Origin: Piscirickettsiaceae bacterium
GTDB lineage: Bacteria > Pseudomonadota > Gammaproteobacteria > Nitrosococcales > Methylophagaceae
Assembly (NCBI GenBank): GCA_013215805.1
Contig: JABSQM010000002.1
Location: 1-64,000 of the forward strand
Direction of reading: 5' to 3'
Length of the DNA stretch: 64,000 nucleotides
Made by a program: the position numbers and the translations under genes. Within the stretch, counting starts at the first letter, position 1; every line of letters begins with the position of its first letter. Below, piece by piece: positions 41,304 to 51,629 of the stretch. Under the pieces are notes generated by a model. That model was given only the letters and a program-made list of their open reading frames with translations, did not search any database and was not told the origin of the DNA.

Positions 41304-44021
41304 TTAGGCAAAAGATCCATGGCATTGTTTAAACTTTTTACCCGAACCACAAGGACAGATCTCATTGCGACCCACCTTACGACCATTACGAATATACGGA
41401 GAATGAGCACCCAATATAGACTTTTTCTTAGTTTTGTCAGCAAATATTTTTAATTGATCATGTCGATGTTTAACTTCCACAGTTTGTCGACACCGCTCTT
41501 CAACAGCTGCCATGTCTTCAAAGTCCGGAACTTGAACTCTAGAAATATATATAATTACATCATACTTTATAGCACTTAACATATTAGTGAATAATTGAAA
41601 AGCCTCACGTTTAAATTCCTGCTTAGGATCTTTTTGAGCATAGCCACGTAAATTAATACCTTGACGCAAATAATCCATCTGCGCCAGATGTTCTTTCCAT
41701 TTCACGTCTAAAATTTGCAACATTGTTGCCTTTTCAAAATGGCGCATTAACTCACTACCCACCATTTGCTCTTTATTCTCATACCTCATCTCATCACTTT
41801 CGATAATGCGCTGACGCAACATCCCTTCATTCATTGCTGCATCTTGAACCAACCAATTTACAATACCTAATTTTAGGAAAAAATCATCTTGCAGAGTACC
41901 TTCAAGGCCTGAAATATTCCACTGATCACGCATACTTTTTGGAAAAACATACATGCTGATAACATCATTCAAAACAGTATTACGCATTGAAATGATAGTC
42001 TCGGATACGTTATCTGTAGCTATTAATTCATTTCGTTGTTCATAAACTACCCTACGTTGGTCATTTGCCACATCATCAAATTCTAGTAGCTGTTTACGAA
42101 TGTCAAAGTTATGGCCTTCAACTTTACGTTGAGCATTTTCTATCGCCCGCGAAACCCATGGATGTTCGATAGATTCACCCCTTTCCATGCCTAATTTTTG
42201 CATAAAGATAGCCATACGCTCTGAAGAAAAAATACGCATTAAATCATCTTCTAAAGATAAATAAAAACGACTAGACCCAACATCACCCTGGCGACCAGAT
42301 CTACCTCTTAATTGATTATCAATTCGACGAGATTCGTGCCGTTCTGAACCGATAATATGTAAACCACCAGCGGACAACACTTCATCATGACGCTTCCGCC
42401 ATACCTTGGTAACCCTTCTTTTGTCAATATCTCTAACCTGCTCGCCCAAATTTTCCAATTCAGCATTTAAGCTACCACCTAACACAATATCAGTGCCACG
42501 TCCTGCCATGTTAGTAGCAACGGTAACTGCTCCAGGACGCCCAGCATGAGTAATAATTTGAGCTTCTTTTTTATGGAACTTTGCATTTAATACCTCATGT
42601 GGAACATTGTCCTCCTCTAATAAGGCATGCAAATATTCAGAGCTTTCTATCGATGATGTACCTACCAATACCGGCTTTTTATGATCTATGCATCCCTTGA
42701 TATCGGTAATAATAGCTTCATATTTTTCCTTAGTTGTTAAATATATTTTATCGGCCTCATCTTTACGCCTCATGGGTCTATGCGTCGGAATTACGATAAC
42801 CTCCAAACCATAAATTGCCTGTAATTCAAAAGCCTCCGTATCAGCAGTACCAGTCATACCGGATAGTTTTTCATATAAGCGAAAATAATTCTGGAAAGTG
42901 ATAGAAGCTAAAGTTTGATTTTCCTTTTGAATTGCCACACCTTCTTTCGCTTCCACTGCTTGGTGCAATCCTTCTGACCAGCGACGTCCTAGCATAGTAC
43001 GACCCGTAAATTCATCCACAATAATCACCTGATCATTTTGAATAATATAATCAACATCACACTTGAATAACACATGAGCTCGCAAGGCAGCGGTAATATA
43101 ATGCATCAAACTAATATTGGCAGAATCGTAAAGGCTACTATCTTTATCGAGCAGATCATCCTTCATTAGCAAAACCTCAATTTTCTCATGACCATCCTCA
43201 GTAAGATGCACTTGTTTCCTTTTTTCATCTACAATATAATCTCCGGTAATATCAATCTTTTTTCCTTCACCAATTTGTTTGCTCAAATTAGGAATTAATG
43301 TGTTAATTCGTTGATACATTTTCGAGCTATCTTCTACTGAACCCGAAATAATAAGTGGAGTGCGTGCCTCATCAATTAGAATTGAATCCACCTCATCTAT
43401 AACTGCAAAATATAATTCTCGTTGAACTTTCTCATCTAAACTAAAGGCCATATTATCACGCAGATAATCAAAGCCAAATTCGTTATTAGTACCATAAGTA
43501 ATATCTGCAGCGTAAGCAGCACGGCGCTGATCTGATGCTAAGCCAGAAAAAATCACACCTATAGTCAAACCAAGAAAACTGTAGAGTTTACTCATCCAGG
43601 CAGAATCTCGTTGTGCTAAATAATCATTCACAGTAACCACATGGACACCTCTGCCCACCAAAGCATTCAGATACACAGTCAAAGTTGCAACTAATGTTTT
43701 ACCCTCACCAGTGCGCATTTCGGCGATTCGACCTTGATTTAAAACCATACCACCTATCATTTGTACGTCAAAATGACGCATATGTAATACACGTTTACCC
43801 CCCTCCCGTACTACAGCAAAGGCTTCAGGCAAGATGTCACCCAGACTTTCACCGTCAGATAATCGCTGACGGAATTCAATTATTTTATTTTGTATTGCAA
43901 CATCACTAAGTGTCTCCATATTTGATTCAAATTCTGTTATTTGCTCCGCGACTATGCGCATATTTCTTAATACACGGTCATTTCGACTGCCAAATATTTT
44001 ACTGAAGAAATTAATTGCCAT
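41304..44021 (-). CDS. secA: Protein translocase ATPase SecA
   Basis: SecA drives preproteins through SecYEG. The 905-residue protein has Walker [12 protein letters not shown] (near 102-112), the DEVDS box (near 209), the preprotein cross-linking domain, the second nucleotide-binding domain with [13 protein letters not shown] (near 508) and RGRSGRQGD (near 573), and a C-terminal zinc tail [16 protein letters not shown] for SecB/ribosome contact. It is full length. It lies after lpxC and the M23 peptidase, the usual end of the betaproteobacterial division cluster. Confidence 0.98.
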   Translation of the reverse strand: MAINFFSKIFGSRNDRVLRNMRIVAEQITEFESNMETLSDVAIQNKIIEFRQRLSDGESLGDILPEAFAVVREGGKRVLHMRHFDVQMIGGMVLNQGRIAEMRTGEGKTLVATLTVYLNALVGRGVHVVTVNDYLAQRDSAWMSKLYSFLGLTIGVIFSGLASDQRRAAYAADITYGTNNEFGFDYLRDNMAFSLDEKVQRELYFAVIDEVDSILIDEARTPLIISGSVEDSSKMYQRINTLIPNLSKQIGEGKKIDITGDYIVDEKRKQVHLTEDGHEKIEVLLMKDDLLDKDSSLYDSANISLMHYITAALRAHVLFKCDVDYIIQNDQVIIVDEFTGRTMLGRRWSEGLHQAVEAKEGVAIQKENQTLASITFQNYFRLYEKLSGMTGTADTEAFELQAIYGLEVIVIPTHRPMRRKDEADKIYLTTKEKYEAIITDIKGCIDHKKPVLVGTSSIESSEYLHALLEEDNVPHEVLNAKFHKKEAQIITHAGRPGAVTVATNMAGRGTDIVLGGSLNAELENLGEQVRDIDKRRVTKVWRKRHDEVLSAGGLHIIGSERHESRRIDNQLRGRSGRQGDVGSSRFYLSLEDDLMRIFSSERMAIFMQKLGMERGESIEHPWVSRAIENAQRKVEGHNFDIRKQLLEFDDVANDQRRVVYEQRNELIATDNVSETIISMRNTVLNDVISMYVFPKSMRDQWNISGLEGTLQDDFFLKLGIVNWLVQDAAMNEGMLRQRIIESDEMRYENKEQMVGSELMRHFEKATMLQILDVKWKEHLAQMDYLRQGINLRGYAQKDPKQEFKREAFQLFTNMLSAIKYDVIIYISRVQVPDFEDMAAVEERCRQTVEVKHRHDQLKIFADKTKKKSILGAHSPYIRNGRKVGRNEICPCGSGKKFKQCHGSFA

Positions 44022-44175
44022 TAATTATTACCACCTATTTATAATTAAAATCATTCTCTCAGATCTTAATTTCTGATGAAAAAATACTCTTTATAAAATA
44101 TAGCTCTCACCAAATTGTAAAGCTGAAACTCATCAACATGTATGTTAATGAATGTTATAAATGGCAAATTTAAAT

Positions 44176-45081
44176 TTAACGTTTGACAAATATATATGGA
44201 TTGACATTTTTACCATCTTGTATAATCTCAAAATGCACATGCGGTCCGGTAGAACGACCGGTAGACCCCATCAATGCTAGCACTTGACCTTTACAGACCT
44301 TATCACCTACCTTTACTATTATGATTTTATTATGTGCATAGCGAGTAATATATCCATTACCATGCTCAACTTCTACTAAACCGCCATAACCACCCTGCCT
44401 ACTTGTCCAAGTAACAATCCCGTGCGCAACAGCATGAATACTACTTCCGCTCTTTCCAGCCAGGTCCAACCCATCATGAAAGGCTCGTTTGCCGGTAAAT
44501 GGATCAATTCTATTACCATAATAAGAAGAGACCCAGCCACCCTCTATAGGTCTACCCTTTGGTATTGCCGATTTAATATTATCTTGTATAATGAGAAGTT
44601 CTTGTAAAAAAATTAATTGTTGATGATGCAGCTTAAATACTAAGGATAATCGCTGCGTTTTACTATTAAACTTATCAATTGGTAGATACTGCTTCTTATT
44701 CATGCTATCTTGGATAGGAGTATTACTTAGTAAAATCTCGGGAATATCAATACCTGACATACTAACTAACTTTTCAGTTAGTGATTTTAAGCGAATCGCC
44801 TCAGATTGTAAATTACCTAGTTGCTTAACATAAAAGTCATCTACTATTATGGAGTTACGTTGGGACAACGTGTGCCGATTGAACTCTTGAAGCATTGTTC
44901 TTGATTGAGAATAGCAGGAATATATTGGAGTATTGAAGGACGATTCCCAACAGTACATCACTAATAATACATACATACCTAATAAAACAACTGCTGATCC
45001 ACTTAATATTATTAGCTGAGTAAAACCTAGGTATAAATACTTATGAGTTTTATTGTTGGGCGATATTATAATAATTTGCAT
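44176..45081 (-). CDS. M23 (LytM-type) murein metallopeptidase, membrane anchored
   Basis: The 301-residue protein has one transmembrane segment at about 20-45 and a Leu/Gln-rich region that may form a coiled coil to about 165. Its C-terminal M23 domain has FHDGLDLAGKSG (near 202) and GPHVHFEI (near 280), the HxxxD and HxH zinc ligands. Such enzymes cut peptidoglycan cross-links or activate amidases. All ligands are present so it should be active. A gene of this type between lpxC and secA is common in Betaproteobacteria. Confidence 0.92.
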   Translation of the reverse strand: MQIIIISPNNKTHKYLYLGFTQLIILSGSAVVLLGMYVLLVMYCWESSFNTPIYSCYSQSRTMLQEFNRHTLSQRNSIIVDDFYVKQLGNLQSEAIRLKSLTEKLVSMSGIDIPEILLSNTPIQDSMNKKQYLPIDKFNSKTQRLSLVFKLHHQQLIFLQELLIIQDNIKSAIPKGRPIEGGWVSSYYGNRIDPFTGKRAFHDGLDLAGKSGSSIHAVAHGIVTWTSRQGGYGGLVEVEHGNGYITRYAHNKIIIVKVGDKVCKGQVLALMGSTGRSTGPHVHFEIIQDGKNVNPYIFVKR

Positions 45082-45554
45082 TATTGTAATTGAAAAATAT
45101 ATTCAGGTTTTTCACATATAAATTTGGCCAAGACTAATCGCACACAAACATCCAATTATAGGTTGTTTGAATGAAATTAATGATCAGCCAAATTTGATAT
45201 ATTGTGAAGTCACACAACCTCAATGCATAGCATTGGCATGTATCTATCCCTAGACAAGGAAAGGCATAATGCTAATTATGATCTTATATTACGCATTAGG
45301 GCTGCCTAATTATGAAAATAATATATGAATATTCACATTATTCCATTAATAACATTTAGGTTAAAACCAGATAAATATAATCTAATTATCAGCTATTGAT
45401 ATCGTTCGATAAAATTATTGATACATGTTTCGTTGGAATAGATAGATCCTTGCAAAGAAAAAGAGCACATTGACTCAATAAAGCGGGGGATTAAAAATTA
45501 AGACCAAGTTAAATTAGCTACGTTAGAATAATATACAAATATAAATCACAATTT
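45082..45554. other. Gene-free spacer between the M23 peptidase and lpxC
   Basis: In related bacteria a DUF721 (DciA-like) gene may lie here. The 473 bp hold no frame and I could not match any remnant to it. No strong hairpin was seen. Confidence 0.55.
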
Positions 45555-46472
45555 TTAGATTACAGCAGATGCGGTAGAATGACTAAATATAATCGGTGCA
45601 TCTTTTCCATCTTTGAAGCTTACTAATTCCCAAGAATTTTTATCCGCTAATAATTTTCTCAACAACCTATTATTTACTTCATGGCCAGATTTATAACCAC
45701 TAAATGCTCCAATTAAGCTATATCCTAATAGATAAAGATCTCCAATAGCATCCAAGACCTTATGGCGAACAAACTCATCTTCATAACGTAACCCATCCTC
45801 ATTAACAACACGATAGTCATCTAGCGCTATTGTATTATTGACACTGGCACCTAAAGCAAGGTTATTTTCACGCAGATTTTCGATATCCTTAATAAATCCG
45901 AAGGTGCGAGCACGGCTAATTTCACGAACAAATGATGTAGAAGAAAAATCTACATTAACTTGTTGGGGTCTGCTAGAAAACGCCGGATGCTCAAAATCAA
46001 TGGTAAAGCTAACTTTAAAACCATCAAACGGCTCAAGAGTTCCCCATTTATCACCATCCTTAACCAATAAGCTATTCTTAATACGAATGAATTTCTTAGC
46101 AACAGATTGTTCTTTGATACCGGCTGATTGAATCAAAAATACGAATGGGCTGGCACTGCCATCCATTATAGGTACTTCAGGCCCATTTAAATCAATATAA
46201 GCATTATCTATGCCCAAACCAGCAAATGCTGACAATAAATGCTCGGCAGTAGAAACGCGCTGACCATGCTGAACCAAAGTCGTAGATAAAGATGTTTCAC
46301 CAACATTTTCAGCTTTGGCTTTTATTTCAACCACTGGATCTAAATCTACACGACGAAATATTATACCCGTATTAGATACGGCAGGACGTAAAGTTAAATA
46401 AATAGTATTACCACTATGTAATCCGACACCAGTCGCACGAATTACATTTTTCAATGTTCGTTGCCTTATCAC
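45555..46472 (-). CDS. lpxC: UDP-3-O-acyl-N-acetylglucosamine deacetylase
   Basis: LpxC catalyses the committed, zinc-dependent step of lipid A synthesis. I chose the GTG at 46472 (reads [11 protein letters not shown]), because GGAGG lies 10 bp upstream and the 305-residue length equals the E. coli enzyme. The open frame to 46526 adds 18 non-family residues. [15 protein letters not shown] (near 77-91) carries the first zinc His. [17 protein letters not shown] (near 234-250) carries the others. The SGHE motif near 263 holds the catalytic His. It follows ftsZ, as is usual. Confidence 0.96.
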   Translation of the reverse strand: MIRQRTLKNVIRATGVGLHSGNTIYLTLRPAVSNTGIIFRRVDLDPVVEIKAKAENVGETSLSTTLVQHGQRVSTAEHLLSAFAGLGIDNAYIDLNGPEVPIMDGSASPFVFLIQSAGIKEQSVAKKFIRIKNSLLVKDGDKWGTLEPFDGFKVSFTIDFEHPAFSSRPQQVNVDFSSTSFVREISRARTFGFIKDIENLRENNLALGASVNNTIALDDYRVVNEDGLRYEDEFVRHKVLDAIGDLYLLGYSLIGAFSGYKSGHEVNNRLLRKLLADKNSWELVSFKDGKDAPIIFSHSTASAVI

Positions 46473-46567
46473 GGTGCGTCGACCTCCCTGACTAAATCTT
46501 ATACAATAAAATATAGTATAACCCATAATATATAGTAAATACTATCCCGCGAAAATAGCTAATAAGA

Positions 46568-47713
46568 TTATTTGCGTAAAAATGCCGGAATATCTAGATA
46601 GTCCATATTTATCTCACCTGTGGACTGGTTTTGAGCTTGTGGTCTTCCCTGGCGCGCCACAGTAGGTTTGTAATGATCAATATCAATTGACTTTTGTACA
46701 ATCTCAATTTGTGGTAGAGCTGATTCTGGAGGCATATCTACCTGAGCCAATTTATCACCGCCCAAACCTGTCGCTACTACAGTTACACGCAATTCGTCTG
46801 TCATTTCGGAATCAATTACTGTTCCAACTACAACTGTAGCATCCTCAGAGGCGAATTTTTTTACCATATTGCCTATCTCTTCGAATTCTCCTATAGTCAT
46901 GTCAAAACCAGCAGTAATGTTCACCAACACGCCACGTGCACCAGACAAATCTACGTCTTCCAATAATGGACTAGAAACAGCCGTCATCGCAGCCTTAGTT
47001 GCACGACCCTCACCTGATGCATAGCCTGTCCCCATCATCGCCATACCCATCTCAGACATTACCGTGCGTACATCAGCAAAATCAACATTGATCATTCCTT
47101 CACGGGTGATCAATTCGGCAATACCTTGCACTGCACCCAATAACACATCGTTGGCTGCCTTAAATGCATCCAACAAGCTCATCTCTTTGCCCAAAACAAC
47201 TAATAATTTTTCATTAGGAATTGTAATTAAGGAATCTACATGCTGACTTAACTCCTCTACTCCTTTGTTGGCAATTTTTAAGCGTTTAGCTCCTTCAAAT
47301 AAGAAAGGTTTAGTAACAATTGCTACAGTCAGAATGCCCATTTCTTTAGAAATTTGAGCAACTACAGGAGCTGCACCAGTACCAGTGCCACCACCCATAC
47401 CGGCAGTGATAAATACCATGTCTGCACCACTAATTACTTCCATAATGCGTTCACGATCTTCTAGCGCCGCCTGACGCCCTACATCTGGTTCAGCGCCAGC
47501 GCCCAAACCTTTGGTAATATCCGTACCTAATTGCAATTGTATAGTTGCCGAACTCTTACGTAATGCCTGCGCATCAGTATTAGCACAAATAAAATCTACT
47601 CCTTCAATTTTATTGCTGACCATGTGTTTTAACGCATTGCCACCACCACCACCGACACCAACAACCTTGATTACCGCATTCTGCGTATATGTATCAATCA
47701 GCTCAAATGTCAT
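46568..47713 (-). CDS. ftsZ: Cell division protein FtsZ
   Basis: FtsZ is the tubulin-like GTPase that forms the division ring. The 381-residue protein has GVGGGGGNALKHM (18-30), the signature GGGTGTGAAPVVAQ (near 106-119), the T7 loop NVDFADVR (near 207) and a short linker ending in the conserved tail DYLDIPAFLRK that binds FtsA. It starts with ATG at 47713, 56 bp after ftsA. A functioning divisome is implied by the intact ftsA, ftsQ, ftsW, ftsI and ftsL nearby. Confidence 0.98.
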   Translation of the reverse strand: MTFELIDTYTQNAVIKVVGVGGGGGNALKHMVSNKIEGVDFICANTDAQALRKSSATIQLQLGTDITKGLGAGAEPDVGRQAALEDRERIMEVISGADMVFITAGMGGGTGTGAAPVVAQISKEMGILTVAIVTKPFLFEGAKRLKIANKGVEELSQHVDSLITIPNEKLLVVLGKEMSLLDAFKAANDVLLGAVQGIAELITREGMINVDFADVRTVMSEMGMAMMGTGYASGEGRATKAAMTAVSSPLLEDVDLSGARGVLVNITAGFDMTIGEFEEIGNMVKKFASEDATVVVGTVIDSEMTDELRVTVVATGLGGDKLAQVDMPPESALPQIEIVQKSIDIDHYKPTVARQGRPQAQNQSTGEINMDYLDIPAFLRK

Positions 47714-47769
47714 TTCTACCCTCTCCTCAATTTTATTTTTTATGTTTCATTAAATAATCATTAAATAAT

Positions 47770-49023
47770 TCAAAAATTACCTTGAAACCAACCTTTCATG
47801 CGTACTAACATACTCTTGAATCCCTCGCTCATTCCTAAATCATTGTGTCCATCAATGACTTCCTTATTACCAAATAATAATAGACCAACACCTGTTGCAT
47901 GAATTGGATTGCGTACCACCTCTGTCAATCCACCTACATGCTGAGGTATACCCAATCTCACAGGTAAGCGAAATACTTCCTCTGCTAATTCGATCACACC
48001 TTCCATCTTGGAACTACCTCCTGTGAGAACAACCCCAGCTGCCAATAAGTCATCAAAGCCACTTTTTCGAAGTTCTCCTTGTACTAATATTAATAATTCC
48101 TCATAACGTGGTTCAACTACTTTTGCTAACGTTTGCCTCGTCAATTGACGTGGCAAACGATCTCCGATGCTAGGCACTTCAATATTTTTGTTTTCACTAG
48201 CTAATTGTTGTAAGGCACAAGCATATTTAATTTTAATTTCATCGGCATATTGGGTTGGCGTCCTAAGTGCCACTGCAATATCATTCGTTACCTGATCACC
48301 TGCTATTGGAATAACTGCTGTATGACGAATAGCACCATCCATAAATACGGCAATATCGGTAGTTCCCCCACCAATATCAACAAGGCAAACACCTAATTCC
48401 TTTTCATCATGCTCAAGTACCGAATAGCTAGAGGCCATTTGTTCTAAAATAACCCCATCTACTGACAAACCACAACGCTCAATACATTTCGTAATATTTT
48501 GAGCCGCACTCACTGCTCCAGTGATTAAATGTACTTTCGCTTCTAGACGCACACCGGACATACCTATAGGTTCACGTATGCCCTCCTGGTTATCAATAAT
48601 ATATTCCTGAGGCATAACATGCAATAATTGCTGATCACCAGGAAAATGAACTGCCTTCGCAGCATCCCATACACGATCAATATCACCTTGAATGACTTCC
48701 TTATCCTTTATTGCTACTGTTCCATGAGAATTAAAGCTACGAATATGACTACCGGCTATACCTGAAAAAACTGAATGTATCTGACAACCAGCCATTAATT
48801 CTGCTTCTTCAACCGCACGCTGGATAGACTGAACGGTAGATTCAATATTCACAATAACCCCCTTTTTCATACCACGTGCGGGATAAGAACCAATGCCTAT
48901 TATTTCTAATGCGTTATCCTTGGGCCCGGCATCAAGATTAGGAGCTGCAACAATTGCTGCCACCTTTGATGTACCAATATCCAGGCCAACTATAAGCTCC
49001 CTCTCATTTTTTTTCGACATCAT
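47770..49023 (-). CDS. ftsA: Cell division protein FtsA
   Basis: FtsA is the actin-like membrane tether of FtsZ. The 417-residue protein has VGLDIGTSKVAAIVA (13-27, phosphate 1), VDIGGGTTDIAVF (near 210, phosphate 2) and VVLTGGSSKMEG (near 335, adenosine motif). The C-terminal amphipathic tail (SMLVRMKGWFQGNF) is the membrane anchor. The ATG at 49023 overlaps the ftsQ stop in ATGATG, so translation is coupled. Confidence 0.98.
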   Translation of the reverse strand: MMSKKNERELIVGLDIGTSKVAAIVAAPNLDAGPKDNALEIIGIGSYPARGMKKGVIVNIESTVQSIQRAVEEAELMAGCQIHSVFSGIAGSHIRSFNSHGTVAIKDKEVIQGDIDRVWDAAKAVHFPGDQQLLHVMPQEYIIDNQEGIREPIGMSGVRLEAKVHLITGAVSAAQNITKCIERCGLSVDGVILEQMASSYSVLEHDEKELGVCLVDIGGGTTDIAVFMDGAIRHTAVIPIAGDQVTNDIAVALRTPTQYADEIKIKYACALQQLASENKNIEVPSIGDRLPRQLTRQTLAKVVEPRYEELLILVQGELRKSGFDDLLAAGVVLTGGSSKMEGVIELAEEVFRLPVRLGIPQHVGGLTEVVRNPIHATGVGLLLFGNKEVIDGHNDLGMSEGFKSMLVRMKGWFQGNF

Positions 49024-49799
49024 GATGTTCCATTGAGATCAAAATTCTGATCATATTTCCAAATAACTGACATTCCACTGGTATAACGCATATCAACAGC
49101 CGCAATATATTCTATATAATGATGTAAAACCACCTTAAATATTTCCACAAAATTCTGCAAGCGCTGCTTATTATTGGCTCTACCAAGTATCACCTTAATA
49201 CTACCATTAAAATATATTGTCCATGATCGTCGCTGATCCATAGTAACCCGTTTTATTATCAATCCTAGCTCTGATACATATTGTTGAATCACTAATAACT
49301 GCTTTGACATCACTTTACTAGATCCCTCCAAACCATGCAATATTACCAAATTTGTAGGAAACATTTTTCCAGATGGTTGAAAAACCTCCCCATACTCATT
49401 CACAAGAGCCTGGTCTTTCCATTGAGCGATAGCCGTATGTTCATCGACTATTATATACAAAGTATCAGGCCATACACGCATTACATGCACCTTTTTTATC
49501 CAGGAAAATGCTTCGACAACTTGACAAATATTGGATATATTCACACTCATAAAGCCGCATGTTAAATAAGAACTAATAGCTGTGACTAATTCATTTTTAT
49601 TTGAGTAAATGAGATTGCCTTCAACAATAACATGTGAAACAGGTAAAACATTGTACTGATTTAAATAGATCATGACAAATACCGTAGCACATAACATTGA
49701 AAACATTATTGAGCAGCGGAGCCATTGTCGCGAAAGTAATGGATGATGCCATTTGTAAACAAAATTATGAAATATACTATGTTTATCTATGGCAACCAT
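49020..49799 (-). CDS. ftsQ: Cell division protein FtsQ
   Basis: FtsQ is a bitopic divisome protein that binds FtsL and FtsB in the periplasm. It has a short cytoplasmic N-terminus, one transmembrane segment (about 26-47) and a POTRA domain (VSHVIVEGNLIYSNKNELV, near 53-71). A beta domain follows with MRVWPDTLYIIVDEHTAIA (near 104-122), matching the family RRxWPxxLxVxVxExxPxA pattern. The 259-residue length is normal. It overlaps the ddl stop by one base (TAATG). Confidence 0.94.
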   Translation of the reverse strand: MVAIDKHSIFHNFVYKWHHPLLSRQWLRCSIMFSMLCATVFVMIYLNQYNVLPVSHVIVEGNLIYSNKNELVTAISSYLTCGFMSVNISNICQVVEAFSWIKKVHVMRVWPDTLYIIVDEHTAIAQWKDQALVNEYGEVFQPSGKMFPTNLVILHGLEGSSKVMSKQLLVIQQYVSELGLIIKRVTMDQRRSWTIYFNGSIKVILGRANNKQRLQNFVEIFKVVLHHYIEYIAAVDMRYTSGMSVIWKYDQNFDLNGTS

Positions 49800-50737
49800 T
49801 ATTTATTAACCTCAACGCTTATTTCTAATATTTTCCAAATTAATTCATTAAAAACCAGTCCAAATTCTTTTGCAGCTATCGGCACTAAACTATGATCCGT
49901 CATTCCAGGAACACTATTAGCCTCTAGTAAATAAAAATTATGATTTTGATCTCGCATAAGATCTATTCGTCCCCATCCTCTCATTCTTAATCCATTAAAT
50001 GCTTTTAAAGCTAATTGCCGACAATACAACTGCTCTTGTTCGGATAAATAACATGGGCATAGATATTCCGTAGTATCTGTCTTATATTTAGCTTCAAAAT
50101 CATAAAATTCATGCGATGTTCTCAGCATTACCATAGGTAATGCTATTTGATCTAACACCGCTACAGTATATTCATCTCCATTAATCCAACTCTCAGCAAT
50201 TACCTCAGTATCAAATTGTACAGCTAAGGCGATTGCTACTAATAACTCATCAGCAGAATTAACTTTTGTTATACCGATGCTAGAACCCTCGTTTACAGGT
50301 TTAATAATCAAAGGCAAACCTAAATTATGTACTACGCTATCGATATTGGATTCCATAGTAACGCGTTCAAATATTGCTGTTGGCAATCCTTGTTGCATCC
50401 ATAATTGTTTACTAACCATTTTATTCATTGATAAAACAGCACCAACTACATCACTGCCAGTGAACGGAATATTCATTGACTGCAGAAGCCCCTGAATTTG
50501 ACCATCTTCACCGCCACGCCCATGCAAAATTATAAATGCCCGATCAAATTTACCATTACGTAACTGATCTGCAATATCAAAACTAACATCCAATGTATGT
50601 GCATCAACTCCCTCTGCCCTCAGTGCTGTTAAAACAGTTCTACCACTAATTAAGGAAATTTCACGCTCAGCCGAATCTCCACCCATCAATATAGCAACAC
50701 GACCGAATTCAGAAGCAGCAATGGCTTTCATTATCAT
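49799..50737 (-). CDS. ddl: D-alanine-D-alanine ligase
   Basis: Ddl joins two D-Ala in an ATP-dependent reaction for the peptidoglycan stem peptide. The 312-residue ATP-grasp protein has VAILMGGDSAEREISLISG (14-32), HGRGGEDGQIQGLL (near 74-87), KPVNEGSSIGI (near 147-157) and the C-terminal EANSVPGMTDHSL (near 275-287). The ATG at 50737 shares a base with the murB stop. An alternative ATG is at 50731. Confidence 0.97.
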   Translation of the reverse strand: MIMKAIAASEFGRVAILMGGDSAEREISLISGRTVLTALRAEGVDAHTLDVSFDIADQLRNGKFDRAFIILHGRGGEDGQIQGLLQSMNIPFTGSDVVGAVLSMNKMVSKQLWMQQGLPTAIFERVTMESNIDSVVHNLGLPLIIKPVNEGSSIGITKVNSADELLVAIALAVQFDTEVIAESWINGDEYTVAVLDQIALPMVMLRTSHEFYDFEAKYKTDTTEYLCPCYLSEQEQLYCRQLALKAFNGLRMRGWGRIDLMRDQNHNFYLLEANSVPGMTDHSLVPIAAKEFGLVFNELIWKILEISVEVNK

Positions 50738-51624
50738 TAATATTCTCCTACCACACGTACCTCTGGCACCAAATGCACACCTTGAGTAGATTCCACTGTT
50801 TGCTGCACCAACAAAATTAATGACTCAATATCAAAAGCAGTTGCTGTTCTATTATTAACTATAAAATTGGCATGTTTATGTGAAACACTGGCACCACCAA
50901 TGGTTAAACCTTTGAGTTTAGCTACTTCAATTAAACGTCCTGCAAAATCACCTTTAGGATTACGAAAAACTGAACCTGCACAAAACTTATTTATCGGCTG
51001 GGTAATATTACGAAGCTTTAAAAAATTTTTGATTAAATTCTGTTCAAAATTAGTATCACCCTCATCAAATTTCAATCTTACTGAAATGAACCATTCTCCA
51101 TCAGGAAACTCCACATTACGATAACTCACCCTAAATTTTTCTGGTGTATTGATACGTAATGTTCCATGACGATCTACGGTTGTTACATTTAGTACGAATT
51201 GCCAAATTTCGGATTGATAAGCTCCTGCATTCATTGCTAAGGCACCGCCAAGTGTACCAGGAATGCCTACTAAAAAGGCTGCCCCTGTCAAAGAAGATTT
51301 TGCCACCCATTTCGCTAACTTCCCACAATAAACACCCGCTTCCGCTGTCACGACACCATCGTCAACATCTAATTGCTGCAATGTTCCCGCTATAGAAATA
51401 ACTGTACCAGCAAAACCACCATCTCTAATAAGAATATTACTACCTAATCCTAGCCATAAAATAGGCTCAGTTTTAGGTAGCAATGATAGAAATAGAGTTA
51501 AATCTCGCATACTGATCGGACGATAGAGCTGCTGTGCATAGCCTCCTACTTTCCATGAAGTACGTTTTGATAGGAGTTCTCTGATACGTAATCCATTCAG
51601 CAAATATTGGTAATAGTTATTCAT
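50737..51624 (-). CDS. murB: UDP-N-acetylenolpyruvoylglucosamine reductase
   Basis: MurB reduces UDP-GlcNAc-enolpyruvate to UDP-MurNAc with FAD and NADPH. The 295-residue protein is of the short type IIb-like length. RTSWKVGGYAQ (near 21-31), LGLGSNILIRDGGFAG (near 58-73), GIPGTLGGALAMNAGAY (near 120-136) and the catalytic Ser in CAGSVFRNPKGDFAG (near 219-233) are present, with a conserved Glu near the end (LVPEVRVVG). murA, which acts before it, is not in the window. Confidence 0.96.
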   Translation of the reverse strand: MNNYYQYLLNGLRIRELLSKRTSWKVGGYAQQLYRPISMRDLTLFLSLLPKTEPILWLGLGSNILIRDGGFAGTVISIAGTLQQLDVDDGVVTAEAGVYCGKLAKWVAKSSLTGAAFLVGIPGTLGGALAMNAGAYQSEIWQFVLNVTTVDRHGTLRINTPEKFRVSYRNVEFPDGEWFISVRLKFDEGDTNFEQNLIKNFLKLRNITQPINKFCAGSVFRNPKGDFAGRLIEVAKLKGLTIGGASVSHKHANFIVNNRTATAFDIESLILLVQQTVESTQGVHLVPEVRVVGEY

Positions 51625-51629
51625 TACGA